Assembly (NCBI GenBank): GCA_036733925.1
Contig: DAIMZO010000006.1
Location: 1 to 64,000 of the forward strand
Reading direction: 5' to 3'
Source of the DNA: UBA2897 sp036733925
Lineage (GTDB): Bacteria > Bacillota > Negativicutes > Selenomonadales > Selenomonadaceae
Length of the DNA stretch: 64,000 nucleotides
Numbering within the stretch: the stretch's first letter is position 1; the number at the start of each line of letters is the position of its first letter. The position numbers and the translations under genes are program-made. Positions 1-7,006 of this stretch are shown here, piece by piece. The notes under the pieces were generated by a model. That model saw only the letters and a list, made by a program, of their open reading frames with translations, was not told the DNA's origin and did no database searches.

Positions 1-50
1 GTATGCTTGACATTGAGCAGTTTTTTGCATAAAGTATCCGCTGAGGCCAT
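1..50 (-). CDS. 5' end of a probable insertion-sequence transposase (partial)
   Basis: Only the first 16 codons are in the window; the gene runs off the left edge on the minus strand. They read MASADTLCKKLLNVKH and follow a good ribosome site (GGAG, about 10 bases before the ATG). The N-terminus resembles transposases of the ISL3 type as far as I recall, but this is too short to prove. The neighbouring Rpn-type remnant fits a mobile-element junction. Seen: start codon, RBS and open frame. Inferred: transposase identity. Confidence 0.4.
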   Translation of the reverse strand, partial: MASADTLCKKLLNVKH

Positions 51-94
51 GTTGGTTTTCTCCTTGTATCGTTATGTTTGGTCACGGATACTTT
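31..94. repeat. Perfect 10-bp inverted repeat AAAGTATCCG / CGGATACTTT
   Basis: Arms are at 31-40 and 85-94. The left arm lies inside the first codons of the minus-strand transposase fragment and the right arm upstream of its RBS. The pair could form a hairpin in the transposase leader, bind its own regulator, or be chance. It does not by itself mark the element's terminal repeat, which I could not identify. Confidence 0.4.
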
Positions 95-158
95 ACAGGA
101 ACCGACATGGCTTTTCAATAGCTAATTTCAGTCAGGGGCAGGGCATTCACCTATAATC

Positions 159-548
159 ATGCCCGAAGCCTCGAATTCTTTGGCTCGGACTATAAAAGCC
201 ATGAACCGAGGCCGTGAAGAGGGTATCGAGGTGGGGCGTGCAGAGGGCCGTAGTGAGGGCCGTGAACTGGGCCGTAGTGAAGGCCGGAATGAGGGGCGTC
301 TGGATACGTTGCGCGACCTTGTGAAAGATGGCTCGCTCTCTCTGTCCGTAGCAGTCAAGAAAGCTGGCATGACGGAGGAGAAGTTCCGGCAGGTCACGAT
401 GCTCTGCACACCGATTGAGTCCATAGAAATGAAAAGCCGCCCGCGATGCGCGTTTGCGTTGCGGGCGGCTTCTTATGCGTTGTTTCAAAACGACACAGTT
501 ATTTGCCTGTTGATTATCAGGAATTCTTGTGCGCGAGGATGCGGATGA
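159..548 (+). pseudogene. C-terminal remnant of an Rpn-family (PD-(D/E)XK) nuclease/transposase-like protein
   Basis: The frame encodes a run of EGR(S/N/E) repeats from tandem 12-base units (about 215-300), then a segment ending in LVKDGSLSLSVAVKKAGMTE. This resembles the C-terminal tail of Rpn/PD-(D/E)XK family proteins, where an Arg/Glu/Gly-rich linker leads to a short helical motif. The nuclease domain is absent: the frame is closed by a stop at 123-125, next to the probable IS end. Homology-like sequence stops near 390 and the frame then reads through a hairpin to 548, which suggests a lost stop. I read it as a truncated leftover rather than a working gene. Confidence 0.45.
436..469 (-). 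terminator. Bidirectional hairpin terminator after the AdoMetDC-like gene
   Basis: Nine-base arms GCCGCCCGC (436-444) and GCGGGCGGC (461-469). On the minus strand the stem is followed by TTTTC, so it best serves the gene ending at 517. On the plus strand the tail is the weaker TTCTT. Confidence 0.75.
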
Positions 549-996
549 CTTTAGAACTGGTGCTGCGCAGCATCTTGACGCTGGTATTGCGGAAGCGGCG
601 CACGGGGGCGATGCGGTTCTTGATCTTCGGGCGGGCATCGCGGTTCGAGCCGAAGTCGCCGCGCTTCAGGAAGGTCGTGCGGACTTTGTCCGGCTTGAAG
701 AAATGCTTGATGGCGCGGAACAGCATGTCCGGATTCGCCTGTTCGTCGCAGATGAAGATATCGACGGCGACGTAGAGCAGCTTGCTGTAGACGTGCATCG
801 TGATATGCCCCTGCTTGCAGAGCAGCACGAGGCAGGTGTGCCCTTCCTCCATGGACGCGGAATCGGTGCGCAGCACCTGATAGCCGCAGGCGCCGACGAG
901 GCCGCGCAACGTGTTCAGCATCGTGGCGTTTTCCGTCATCTTGTTGTTTTTGCAATTATAGAAATCCGCTGTCAGGTGGCGGGCCAAAATCTTCAT
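517..996 (-). CDS. S-adenosylmethionine decarboxylase-like protein lacking the pyruvoyl serine
   Basis: 159 residues. The N-terminal 115 residues follow the bacterial SpeH/SpeD (AdoMetDC) fold family: it begins MKILARHLTADFY and continues to the conserved block HITMH...AVDIFIC. In the Thermotoga enzyme, Ser63 is cleaved to form the pyruvoyl cofactor, and His68 and Cys83 act in catalysis and processing. Here the equivalent positions are Gly63, His68 and Cys83, and the Glu-Ser cleavage site has become Gln-Gly, so self-processing to a pyruvoyl enzyme is not possible. A basic tail of about 43 residues is added at the C-terminus. The start has a good RBS (AAGGAG). It lies 84 bp downstream of lgt in the same direction, with a possible -10 between them. 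Function unknown: it may bind a ligand or regulate rather than decarboxylate. Confidence 0.85.
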   Translation of the reverse strand: MKILARHLTADFYNCKNNKMTENATMLNTLRGLVGACGYQVLRTDSASMEEGHTCLVLLCKQGHITMHVYSKLLYVAVDIFICDEQANPDMLFRAIKHFFKPDKVRTTFLKRGDFGSNRDARPKIKNRIAPVRRFRNTSVKMLRSTSSKVIRILAHKNS

Positions 997-1080
997 CCGT
1001 TTGCTCCTTCTTTTGTATGCGAAGGGATTTTCCCTTGTTTACATATACTTTATTATTATATCGAAGAACAGGTGCATTCG

Positions 1081-1884
1081 TCAATTGGTTTTTTTCGGAA
1101 TTCCTTCTGTTTTTCTTTTCAACAGATAAGGAAGCAGGACATAGGCGAGCAGAGCAAGCGCGAAGAAGATTGAGGCCGTGGCCTGGGCGCTCGTGAGCGG
1201 GCCGAGCACCTTTTCCGCGTAATCGCCGCGCAGGAACTCGAGTGCGAAGCGCGCTGCGGAGTAGAGTATGACGTAGAGCGCGAACGCGCGGCCTTTGACG
1301 TGCGGGAAGGCGCGGTAAAGCAGCAGGATGGCGAAGATCGCGAGGTCGAGCTGCCCCTCCCAGACCTCGGCGGGCCAGAGGGGTGCGTCACCGTAGACGT
1401 GGTGGGCGAGCGTCGTGGCAGGGTACAGGATGCCGTAGCCCGTGCCGGTCGGCGCGCCGAACGCGTCGCCGTTCAGCAGGTTCGCGCAGCGGCCGAGCGA
1501 CTGGCCGAGCACGATGGCCGGCGCGAATACGTCGAGCAGGTGGATGACGTCGAGGCGATGGTGGCGGCAGTAGAGGATGCCGACGATGACGCCGAGCAGC
1601 ACGCCGCCCTGAATCGCCATGCCGCCCTGCCAGACGTTCAGCAGCTCGGTCAGGTGGTTGTGGTAGTAATCCCAGTCGAAGAAGAACACGTCCCAGAGCC
1701 GCGCGCCAAGCAGGCCGGCGAGCCCGCAGTAGATGCCGAGGTCGACGACGTATTTTTCCGTGCCCTTGCCATCGGTTTTTGCGAGGAAGTACGCGACGCC
1801 CGTGGCGAGGATGATGGAAAGCGACAGGATGAGTCCGTAGGAACGGATCGGGAATCTCCCGATGGTGAATAAAATCTGATGCAT
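1081..1884 (-). CDS. lgt: Prolipoprotein diacylglyceryl transferase
   Basis: 267 residues, integral inner-membrane enzyme that moves diacylglycerol from phosphatidylglycerol onto the lipobox cysteine of prolipoproteins. The Lgt signature is at about 131-139 (GRCANLLNG, with Arg132 and Asn135), and the conserved LEFLRGD motif is near the C-terminus. About seven hydrophobic segments span the protein, the usual length for the family. Odd: the motif normally reading G-G-x-x-x-H-G-G reads GGMAIQGG, so the His equivalent to E. coli His103 is Gln92. RBS AGGAGG sits directly before the ATG, and a TATAAT (minus strand, 1904-1909) precedes it. The AdoMetDC-like gene follows. Confidence 0.95.
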   Translation of the reverse strand: MHQILFTIGRFPIRSYGLILSLSIILATGVAYFLAKTDGKGTEKYVVDLGIYCGLAGLLGARLWDVFFFDWDYYHNHLTELLNVWQGGMAIQGGVLLGVIVGILYCRHHRLDVIHLLDVFAPAIVLGQSLGRCANLLNGDAFGAPTGTGYGILYPATTLAHHVYGDAPLWPAEVWEGQLDLAIFAILLLYRAFPHVKGRAFALYVILYSAARFALEFLRGDYAEKVLGPLTSAQATASIFFALALLAYVLLPYLLKRKTEGIPKKTN

Positions 1885-2032
1885 AACAGCCTCCTAGGCC
1901 CCTATTATACTATGCACAGGGCAAAAAGAGAAGAAAGAAAAACCGCAAGGGAAAATAACGGGCGAAAAGAAGGAAAAACGCAGGCGGAACAAGAATACTA
2001 ACCTATAGTACCAAAAGAGGAGTTTACGCATC

Positions 2033-2407
2033 ATGAAAGAAAAGGAAACAGGTGAAAAGGCGAACGGGATAGAGCCCGTTTCCGCGCAGACCGTCGCGGA
2101 GGATGCGGCGCATGAGCATCACGGGCACAACCACGAACATCACCACCATCATACGCAGACGAAAGCCGTGCTCAACCGCATGGCGCGATTGATCGGTCAT
2201 CTGGAGTCATGCAAGCGCATGATCGAGAATGACAGGGACTGCAGCGAGGTGCTGATCCAGCTGAGCGCTGTGGACAGCGCACTCCGCGGCGTGTCTCGCA
2301 TCATATTGAAGGATCATCTGGAGCACTGCATGGTGGACGCCGTGCAGAGTGGCGATAAAGAGGCGATGGAGACACTGGGCAAAGCCATTGATCAGTTCAT
2401 GAAGTAG
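2033..2407 (+). CDS. CsoR/RcnR-family metal-sensing repressor with His-rich N-terminus
   Basis: 124 residues. Residues 45-124 form the all-helical CsoR/RcnR (DUF156) DNA-binding domain. The Cu(I)-sensor triad is present with exact family spacing: Cys70, then His95 (+25), then Cys99 (+29), matching C36/H61/C65 of Mycobacterium CsoR. An extra Cys60 lies nearby. The first 40 residues hold a cluster of about ten histidines, unusual for the family and a likely metal-collecting arm. RBS GAGGAG precedes the ATG. No copper or nickel transporter is adjacent, so the regulon is elsewhere. Metal identity (copper versus nickel/cobalt) is not settled by sequence; the Cys-His-Cys set favours Cu(I). Confidence 0.88.
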   Translation: MKEKETGEKANGIEPVSAQTVAEDAAHEHHGHNHEHHHHHTQTKAVLNRMARLIGHLESCKRMIENDRDCSEVLIQLSAVDSALRGVSRIILKDHLEHCMVDAVQSGDKEAMETLGKAIDQFMK

Positions 2408-2484
2408 AGATTGTCAGGGGACAGATAGCGGCACCGGCGGATAGGGGCGCAGGTGTACGCGATTTTTGGAACGGAGGGGGTTCT

Positions 2485-2850
2485 ATGGAAGGGAAAGATT
2501 TGAAGGAGAAAGCTGAGGCGGCCGGTATCGAATACGGGCAGGGCCTCGAGCGGTTCATGGGGAAGAAAGAGCTCTATCACCGTTTCCTCGGAAAATTCCT
2601 GGACGATGCATCGTACCGGGATTTCTGCACGGCCTATGAAGCCGGCGACCTCGTTACGTCGGAGAAGACGGTGCATACGCTCAAGGGCACGTCGGGCAAT
2701 CTGAGCCTCATGCGCCTGTATCGCGCAGCGGACGCGATGGTGCAGGCTGTCCGGAAAAAGGAGCCATCGGACGAGCTCGATGCGCTCGCCAAAGGGGTGC
2801 GCGAGGCCTATGTGGAGACTTGTGACGCAATCCGGGCGATCCTGGCTTAA
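2485..2850 (+). CDS. Stand-alone histidine phosphotransfer (Hpt) domain protein
   Basis: 121 residues, a single Hpt helical bundle. The phosphorylatable histidine lies in TVHTLKGTSGNLSL (about residues 71-84), matching the family motif H-x-L-K-G-x-x-x-N-L. Hpt proteins relay phosphate between hybrid kinases and response regulators in multistep phosphorelays. No hybrid kinase or receiver is adjacent. The start at 2485 has a GGAGGGGG tract upstream. It follows the CsoR-type gene by 77 bp. Confidence 0.85.
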   Translation: MEGKDLKEKAEAAGIEYGQGLERFMGKKELYHRFLGKFLDDASYRDFCTAYEAGDLVTSEKTVHTLKGTSGNLSLMRLYRAADAMVQAVRKKEPSDELDALAKGVREAYVETCDAIRAILA

Positions 2851-3037
2851 GGAGGAGCTTGAGGCGGAATCGACGTGTAAAGGCACGGGCTCAGGTTGTG
2901 AGGATTCGGACGATGGTGGTGGTTACGATGATGATTCTTATCGCGACGATGATGGCGGCTATGATGGCGGCGATGATTATGGCGGGGACGACTACGGCGG
3001 CGGAGATTCCGGTGGAGACGACTATGGCGGATGGTGA
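2851..3037 (+). other. Gly/Asp/Tyr low-complexity stretch, coding status uncertain
   Basis: Starting right after the Hpt stop, GAT/GGC/TAC-rich DNA can be read as an acidic tail (repeats such as DDYGGDDYGGGDSGGDDYGG, stop at 3037) in one frame. In another frame it reads as a Met/Ala-rich hydrophobic segment (TTG at 2859, GGAGGA only three bases upstream, stop at 3062). The acidic frame has no start codon after the Hpt stop. It may be the separated C-terminal tail of a lost protein, or a frameshifted extension of Hpt. No further gene is seen up to 3196. Confidence 0.35.
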
Positions 3038-3081
3038 ACGGCCGGACGATGCCGGCTTCTGATCCCTGCAGTTTTGCTTAT

Positions 3082-3110
3082 TTGACTTTTTGTTTTTTAT
3101 GCGCTATAGT
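3082..3110 (+). promoter_or_regulatory. Sigma-A-type promoter of htpG
   Basis: TTGACT (3082-3087), 17-bp spacer, TATAGT (3105-3110). It lies 87 bp before the htpG start and directly upstream of the CIRCE element, so HrcA bound there would cover the transcription start. Confidence 0.85.
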
Positions 3111-3123
3111 AAGGAGTATAGGT

Positions 3124-3150
3124 TCAGCACTCGGAAGCTTAGAGTGCTGA
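3124..3150 (+). promoter_or_regulatory. CIRCE element (HrcA operator) upstream of htpG
   Basis: TCAGCACTC (3124-3132), nine-base spacer, GAGTGCTGA (3142-3150). This is the CIRCE consensus TTAGCACTC-N9-GAGTGCTAA with one symmetric change, so the palindrome stays perfect. The position, 13 bp after the -10, is typical for HrcA repression. Confidence 0.9.
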
Positions 3151-3196
3151 CAGCATAGGAAACAGATTTTACGAGATAAGCGAGGCTGAAGCAAAC

Positions 3197-5152
3197 ATGG
3201 CAAAGCAAACACATGAATTTCAGGCGGAGACGAAAGAGCTCCTCGATCTCATGATTCATTCGATCTACACGAATCATGAGATTTTTCTGCGTGAGCTCAT
3301 TTCGAATGCATCGGATGCCATCGACAAATTGCATTATGAGAGCCTGACGGATAAGGATCTTCTCGAGGGCGACGATAACTACGAGATTTTCCTCGTGCCG
3401 GACGCGGCGAGCCATACGCTGACGATTTCCGATAACGGCATCGGCATGAGTGAGAAGGAGCTCGTCGAGAACCTCGGCACGATCGCAAAATCGGGCACGA
3501 AGGCCTTCATGGAGCAGCTCAAGAAGGCCAAGGAAGGCGAGGCCAAGGATGACAAAGAGATGATCGGCCAGTTCGGTGTCGGCTTTTATTCGGCGTTCAT
3601 GGTCGCGGAAAAGGTCACGGTGCTGACGCGCAAGGCCGGTGAGAAGCAGGCCTATAAATGGGAGTCCACGGCAGACGGCAACTATACGATCGAGGAGGCC
3701 GAGAAGGAGAAGCACGGCACTTCCATCACGCTGACGCTCGCGAAGGGCTTCTATGGCGATGACGCCGAAGAGAACTACACGGATACGTACAAGATCGAGG
3801 GACTCGTCAAGAAGTACAGCGACTACGTCCGTTACCCGATCAAGATGAACTTCACGTTCGAGGAGACGCCGAAGGACAAGGATGGCAAGCCCATCGAGGG
3901 CGCGGAGAAGGTAAAGCGCACGGAGCTCCGCACGCTGAACTCGATGCAGCCGCTCTGGACGAAGAACAAGTCCGAGATCAAGCCGGAGGAGTACAATGAG
4001 TTCTTCAAGAACCAGTTCCACGAGTGGGAGGATCCGATGGAGGTCTTCCATACGAAGGCCGAGGGCACGACGGAGTACACGGCGCTGCTCGCCATCCCAG
4101 CGCATGCGCCGTTCAACCTCTACTATGCGGATTATGAGCCGGGGCTGCAGCTCTACAGCCGCCACGTGTTCATCATGGACAAGTGCAAGGATCTGCTGCC
4201 GAGCTACCTCGGCTTCATCAAGGGTCTCGTGGACTCGCCAGACCTTTCGCTGAACATCTCGCGCGAGATGCTCCAGCAGAGCCGCGAGCTCAAGGTCATC
4301 GGCCGCGCGCTCGAGAAGCATATCCTGAAGGCACTCGCAAAGAAGCTCAAGAACAAGCGCGACTGGTATGAGAAGTTCTGGAATGAATACGGCAAGTCGC
4401 TGAAAATCGGCGTCTACAACACGATGTACAGCGGGGCATCGGACACGCGCGACGCGCTCAAAGATCTGCTACTGTTCACGAGCTCGAAGGAGAACAAGCT
4501 CACGACGCTCAAGGAATACGTAGACCGCATGCCGGAGAGCCAGAAGAAGATCTACTACGCGACGGCAAAGGATCAGGAGACCATCGAGCATCTGCCGCAG
4601 CTTGAAACGCTCAAGGACAAGGGCATCGAGGTGCTGTATCTGACGGATCCGGTCGACGAGTTCTGCGTGACGACGCTGCACGAGTACGATGGCAAGGAGT
4701 TCCACTCCATCAGCCAGGGCGACCTCGATCTCGACGATGCGGAGAGCCAGGAGGTCAAGAAGGAAACGGAGAAGCTCCAGAAGGACAACGGCGACCTCAT
4801 GAAGGACGTCAAGGAAGTGCTCGGCGACAAAGTTGCGGACGTCAAGATTTCCTCGCGCCTGAAGTCGAGTGCGGTCTGCCTCGTCGCGGATGCGCAGGGT
4901 CCATCGTTGTCGATGGAGCAGACATTCAAGAACATGGACAACCCGATGTTCAAGGCAAAGCGCATCCTCGAGATCAATCCGCATCACGCGCTGTTCACGA
5001 AGCTGCAGAGCCTGCACGACGCGGACAAGGACAGCCAGGGCTTCAAGGATTATTGCGGGCTGCTCTACGACCAGGCACTGCTCATCGAGGGCATCTTGCC
5101 GGATAATCCGGCCGAGGTCGCGAATAAGCTCGCGGAGCTCATGGCGAAGTAA
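3197..5152 (+). CDS. htpG: Molecular chaperone HtpG (bacterial Hsp90)
   Basis: 651 residues, a cytosolic ATP-dependent chaperone. The GHKL ATPase motifs are in order in the N-terminal 220 residues: NASDAIDKL (about 35-43), DNGIGMS (79-85) and GQFGVGFYS. Middle and C-terminal dimerisation domains follow, and the length matches full-length HtpG. The RBS is weak (GAGG about 12 bases before the ATG). The gene stands alone between a promoter/CIRCE and a strong terminator. The CIRCE suggests heat-shock control by HrcA, unlike B. subtilis htpG, which is not in the HrcA regulon. Confidence 0.98.
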   Translation: MAKQTHEFQAETKELLDLMIHSIYTNHEIFLRELISNASDAIDKLHYESLTDKDLLEGDDNYEIFLVPDAASHTLTISDNGIGMSEKELVENLGTIAKSGTKAFMEQLKKAKEGEAKDDKEMIGQFGVGFYSAFMVAEKVTVLTRKAGEKQAYKWESTADGNYTIEEAEKEKHGTSITLTLAKGFYGDDAEENYTDTYKIEGLVKKYSDYVRYPIKMNFTFEETPKDKDGKPIEGAEKVKRTELRTLNSMQPLWTKNKSEIKPEEYNEFFKNQFHEWEDPMEVFHTKAEGTTEYTALLAIPAHAPFNLYYADYEPGLQLYSRHVFIMDKCKDLLPSYLGFIKGLVDSPDLSLNISREMLQQSRELKVIGRALEKHILKALAKKLKNKRDWYEKFWNEYGKSLKIGVYNTMYSGASDTRDALKDLLLFTSSKENKLTTLKEYVDRMPESQKKIYYATAKDQETIEHLPQLETLKDKGIEVLYLTDPVDEFCVTTLHEYDGKEFHSISQGDLDLDDAESQEVKKETEKLQKDNGDLMKDVKEVLGDKVADVKISSRLKSSAVCLVADAQGPSLSMEQTFKNMDNPMFKAKRILEINPHHALFTKLQSLHDADKDSQGFKDYCGLLYDQALLIEGILPDNPAEVANKLAELMAK

Positions 5153-5174
5153 AACAAGTCCATATCGGTCATAG

Positions 5175-5219
5175 AAGGGGCTGTTGCACATTGGTGGTAT
5201 GTGCAACAGCCCCTTTTTT
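5175..5219 (+). terminator. Strong intrinsic terminator after htpG
   Basis: Sixteen-base perfect arms (5175-5190 and 5200-5215), nine-base loop, then a T run to 5219. The core GGGGCTGTTGCAC resembles the terminator at 12297-12338. Confidence 0.95.
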
Positions 5220-5281
5220 CGGCGGCGATACAATAAAATTCTGAAAAATACCAAAAAAGCGAAAAAATTCCCCAATAGGTA

Positions 5282-5310
5282 TTGATTTTTACGGATACGT
5301 ATTGTATAAT
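5282..5310 (+). promoter_or_regulatory. Promoter of the GPH sugar transporter
   Basis: TTGATT (5282-5287), 17-bp spacer, TATAAT (5305-5310). The 379-base stretch 5153-5531 has no gene: it holds the htpG terminator, this promoter, two operators and a roughly 200-base leader in which I see no further clear structure. Confidence 0.85.
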
Positions 5311-5323
5311 CATAATCGTAAAA

Positions 5324-5337
5324 AGTAAACGTTTCCA
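5324..5337 (+). promoter_or_regulatory. cre/LacI-family operator 1
   Basis: AGTAAACGTTTCCA matches the cre consensus TGNAANCGNTNNCA at every fixed position except the first T. It contains the perfect palindrome AAACGTTT. It lies just after the predicted transcription start, suited to repression by CcpA or a LacI-type sugar repressor. Confidence 0.7.
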
Positions 5338-5380
5338 AAAAGCGAGAGCGTCGACATCTCGCTTCTCTTTTGAGAAAAGA

Positions 5381-5394
5381 AGAAAACGTTTACA
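5381..5394 (+). promoter_or_regulatory. cre/LacI-family operator 2
   Basis: AGAAAACGTTTACA, again one mismatch to the cre consensus and with the same AAACGTTT core. Its centre is 57 bp downstream of operator 1, so a roadblock or loop between two sites is possible. Confidence 0.7.
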
Positions 5395-5531
5395 GGTTTA
5401 CAGATTCTTATCGGTCGGAGATAGATCATCCGTTCTCTAGACGATTCCGATTCGGTATTGTTTTTAGTTCTTATACAGTATGAGGCCGCGGAGGGAAGCG
5501 GTTCTCACCGGAATAAGGGGGATGTTCCACA

Positions 5532-6944
5532 ATGCATAACAAACTGTTGCAGCGTATCTGCTATGCCTGCGGTACGTTTGGACATGATCTGTTCTACTAC
5601 ATGCTGGCGACGTACTTCATGATGTTCGTCACGAGCAATCTGTTCCATACGGGCGACACGTCGCGCGACGGCTATATGATCGGCATCGTCACGACAATCA
5701 TCCTCGTGATGCGTGTCGCGGAGCTCTTCATCGATCCGTTCATCGGCAACCTCGTCGATAAGACGGATACGCGCTGGGGCAAATTCAAGCCATGGGTTAT
5801 CACGGGTGCGTTCGTCGCGGCTATCACGCTCGCGATGCTGTTCACGGACTTCGGCGGCCTGACGGTCACGAACCCGACGCTGTACTTCATCCTGTTCACG
5901 ATCGTGTATTTCATCATGGACGTGTTCTACTCGGCAAAGGACGTCGCCATCTGGTCGATGATCCCGGCGCTGTCCTTCGACTCGCATGAGCGCGAGATCA
6001 CGGCGACGTTCGCACGTGTCGGTTCGGTCTTCGGCCAGCAGCTCGTCGCGATCATGGTCATGCCGGTCGTCCTGTTCTTCTCGCTGAACAAGAACGGCGG
6101 CGCGGGTGACCCGCACGGCTGGTTCATGTTCGCAGTCATCGGCGGTGCCATCGCGACGCTCGGCGCCATCATCCTCGGCCTCGGCACGCATGAGCAGAAA
6201 TCCGCGCTGCGCGAAAACAAGACGCAGACTTCGTTCAAAGATGTCTTCAAGGTCCTCGCGAAGAACGATCAGCTCATGTGGATTGCAATCGCTTACCTCG
6301 TGTTCGGCCTCGGCCAGAACCTCGTCAACAACTTCAACCTGTATTATTTCACGTACGTTCTCGGTGATTCGACGAAATTCTCGATTCTCGGCGTCATCAA
6401 CACGATTTTCGGCCTGATGGCCGTCGCCCTGTTCCCGGCCCTTACGACGAAGTTCAGCCGCCGCAAGCTGTTCTTCGCATCGATTGCGGTCATGATTGTC
6501 GGCCTGGTTCTCTATTATCTCGCCGGCACGAACCTGACGATGGTTCTCGTCGCTGCAGCGCTCTTCAACCTGCCGCAGCCGCTCGTCTTCCTCGTCGTCC
6601 TGATGACGATTACCGATACCGTTGAGTATGGCCAGCTGAAGCTCGGCCACCGCGATGAGGCGCTTGTGCTCTGCGTACGTCCGCTCGTCGATAAGCTCTC
6701 CGGCGCCCTGACGTCCGCTATCGTCGGCGCGACGGCAATCTGGGTCGGCATGACCTCCGGCGCAACGGCCGCGAGCATCACGAGCACGGGCCTGCTCCGC
6801 TTCCAGCTCATCATGTTCGCTCTCCCGATTGTCCTGATCATCCTCGCAAGCATCCTCTATCGCGCGAAAGTCACGCTGACGGAGCAGGAGCATGCGCGCA
6901 TCGTCGAGGAGCTCGAGCAGAACTGGGATAAGATGAGCAAATAA
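5532..6944 (+). CDS. GPH-family glycoside/sugar:cation symporter
   Basis: 470 residues with about 12 membrane segments, of the glycoside-pentoside-hexuronide family (MelB-like) in the MFS fold. The family motif around DKTDTRWGKFKPW (about residues 77-89) after the second to third helix is clear. It lacks the C-terminal PTS EIIA-like domain of LacS. No glycosidase or sugar kinase is adjacent, so the substrate cannot be named. The promoter and two cre/LacI-type operators upstream point to repression by a sugar-responsive LacI-family regulator or by carbon catabolite control. GGGGG serves as the RBS. Confidence 0.92.
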   Translation: MHNKLLQRICYACGTFGHDLFYYMLATYFMMFVTSNLFHTGDTSRDGYMIGIVTTIILVMRVAELFIDPFIGNLVDKTDTRWGKFKPWVITGAFVAAITLAMLFTDFGGLTVTNPTLYFILFTIVYFIMDVFYSAKDVAIWSMIPALSFDSHEREITATFARVGSVFGQQLVAIMVMPVVLFFSLNKNGGAGDPHGWFMFAVIGGAIATLGAIILGLGTHEQKSALRENKTQTSFKDVFKVLAKNDQLMWIAIAYLVFGLGQNLVNNFNLYYFTYVLGDSTKFSILGVINTIFGLMAVALFPALTTKFSRRKLFFASIAVMIVGLVLYYLAGTNLTMVLVAAALFNLPQPLVFLVVLMTITDTVEYGQLKLGHRDEALVLCVRPLVDKLSGALTSAIVGATAIWVGMTSGATAASITSTGLLRFQLIMFALPIVLIILASILYRAKVTLTEQEHARIVEELEQNWDKMSK

Positions 6945-7006
6945 CCAATTCCAAGGCTAAAGAAAAGGGATTGTTGGTTCGATATTCATTATTGGAGGGA
7001 ATAGAT

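Noticed and set aside
215..300. Tandem 12-base repeats as a possible CRISPR or regulatory repeat
   Set aside because: They are in-frame EGR codon repeats typical of the linker of Rpn-family proteins, without spacers.
2859..3062. A small Met/Ala-rich membrane protein
   Set aside because: It arises from reading GATGATGGCGGC-type repeats in a shifted frame; the RBS is only three bases from the TTG. Kept only as an uncertain repeat feature.
5505..6893. A 462-codon open frame on the minus strand
   Set aside because: Antisense to the GPH transporter; charged low-complexity translation.
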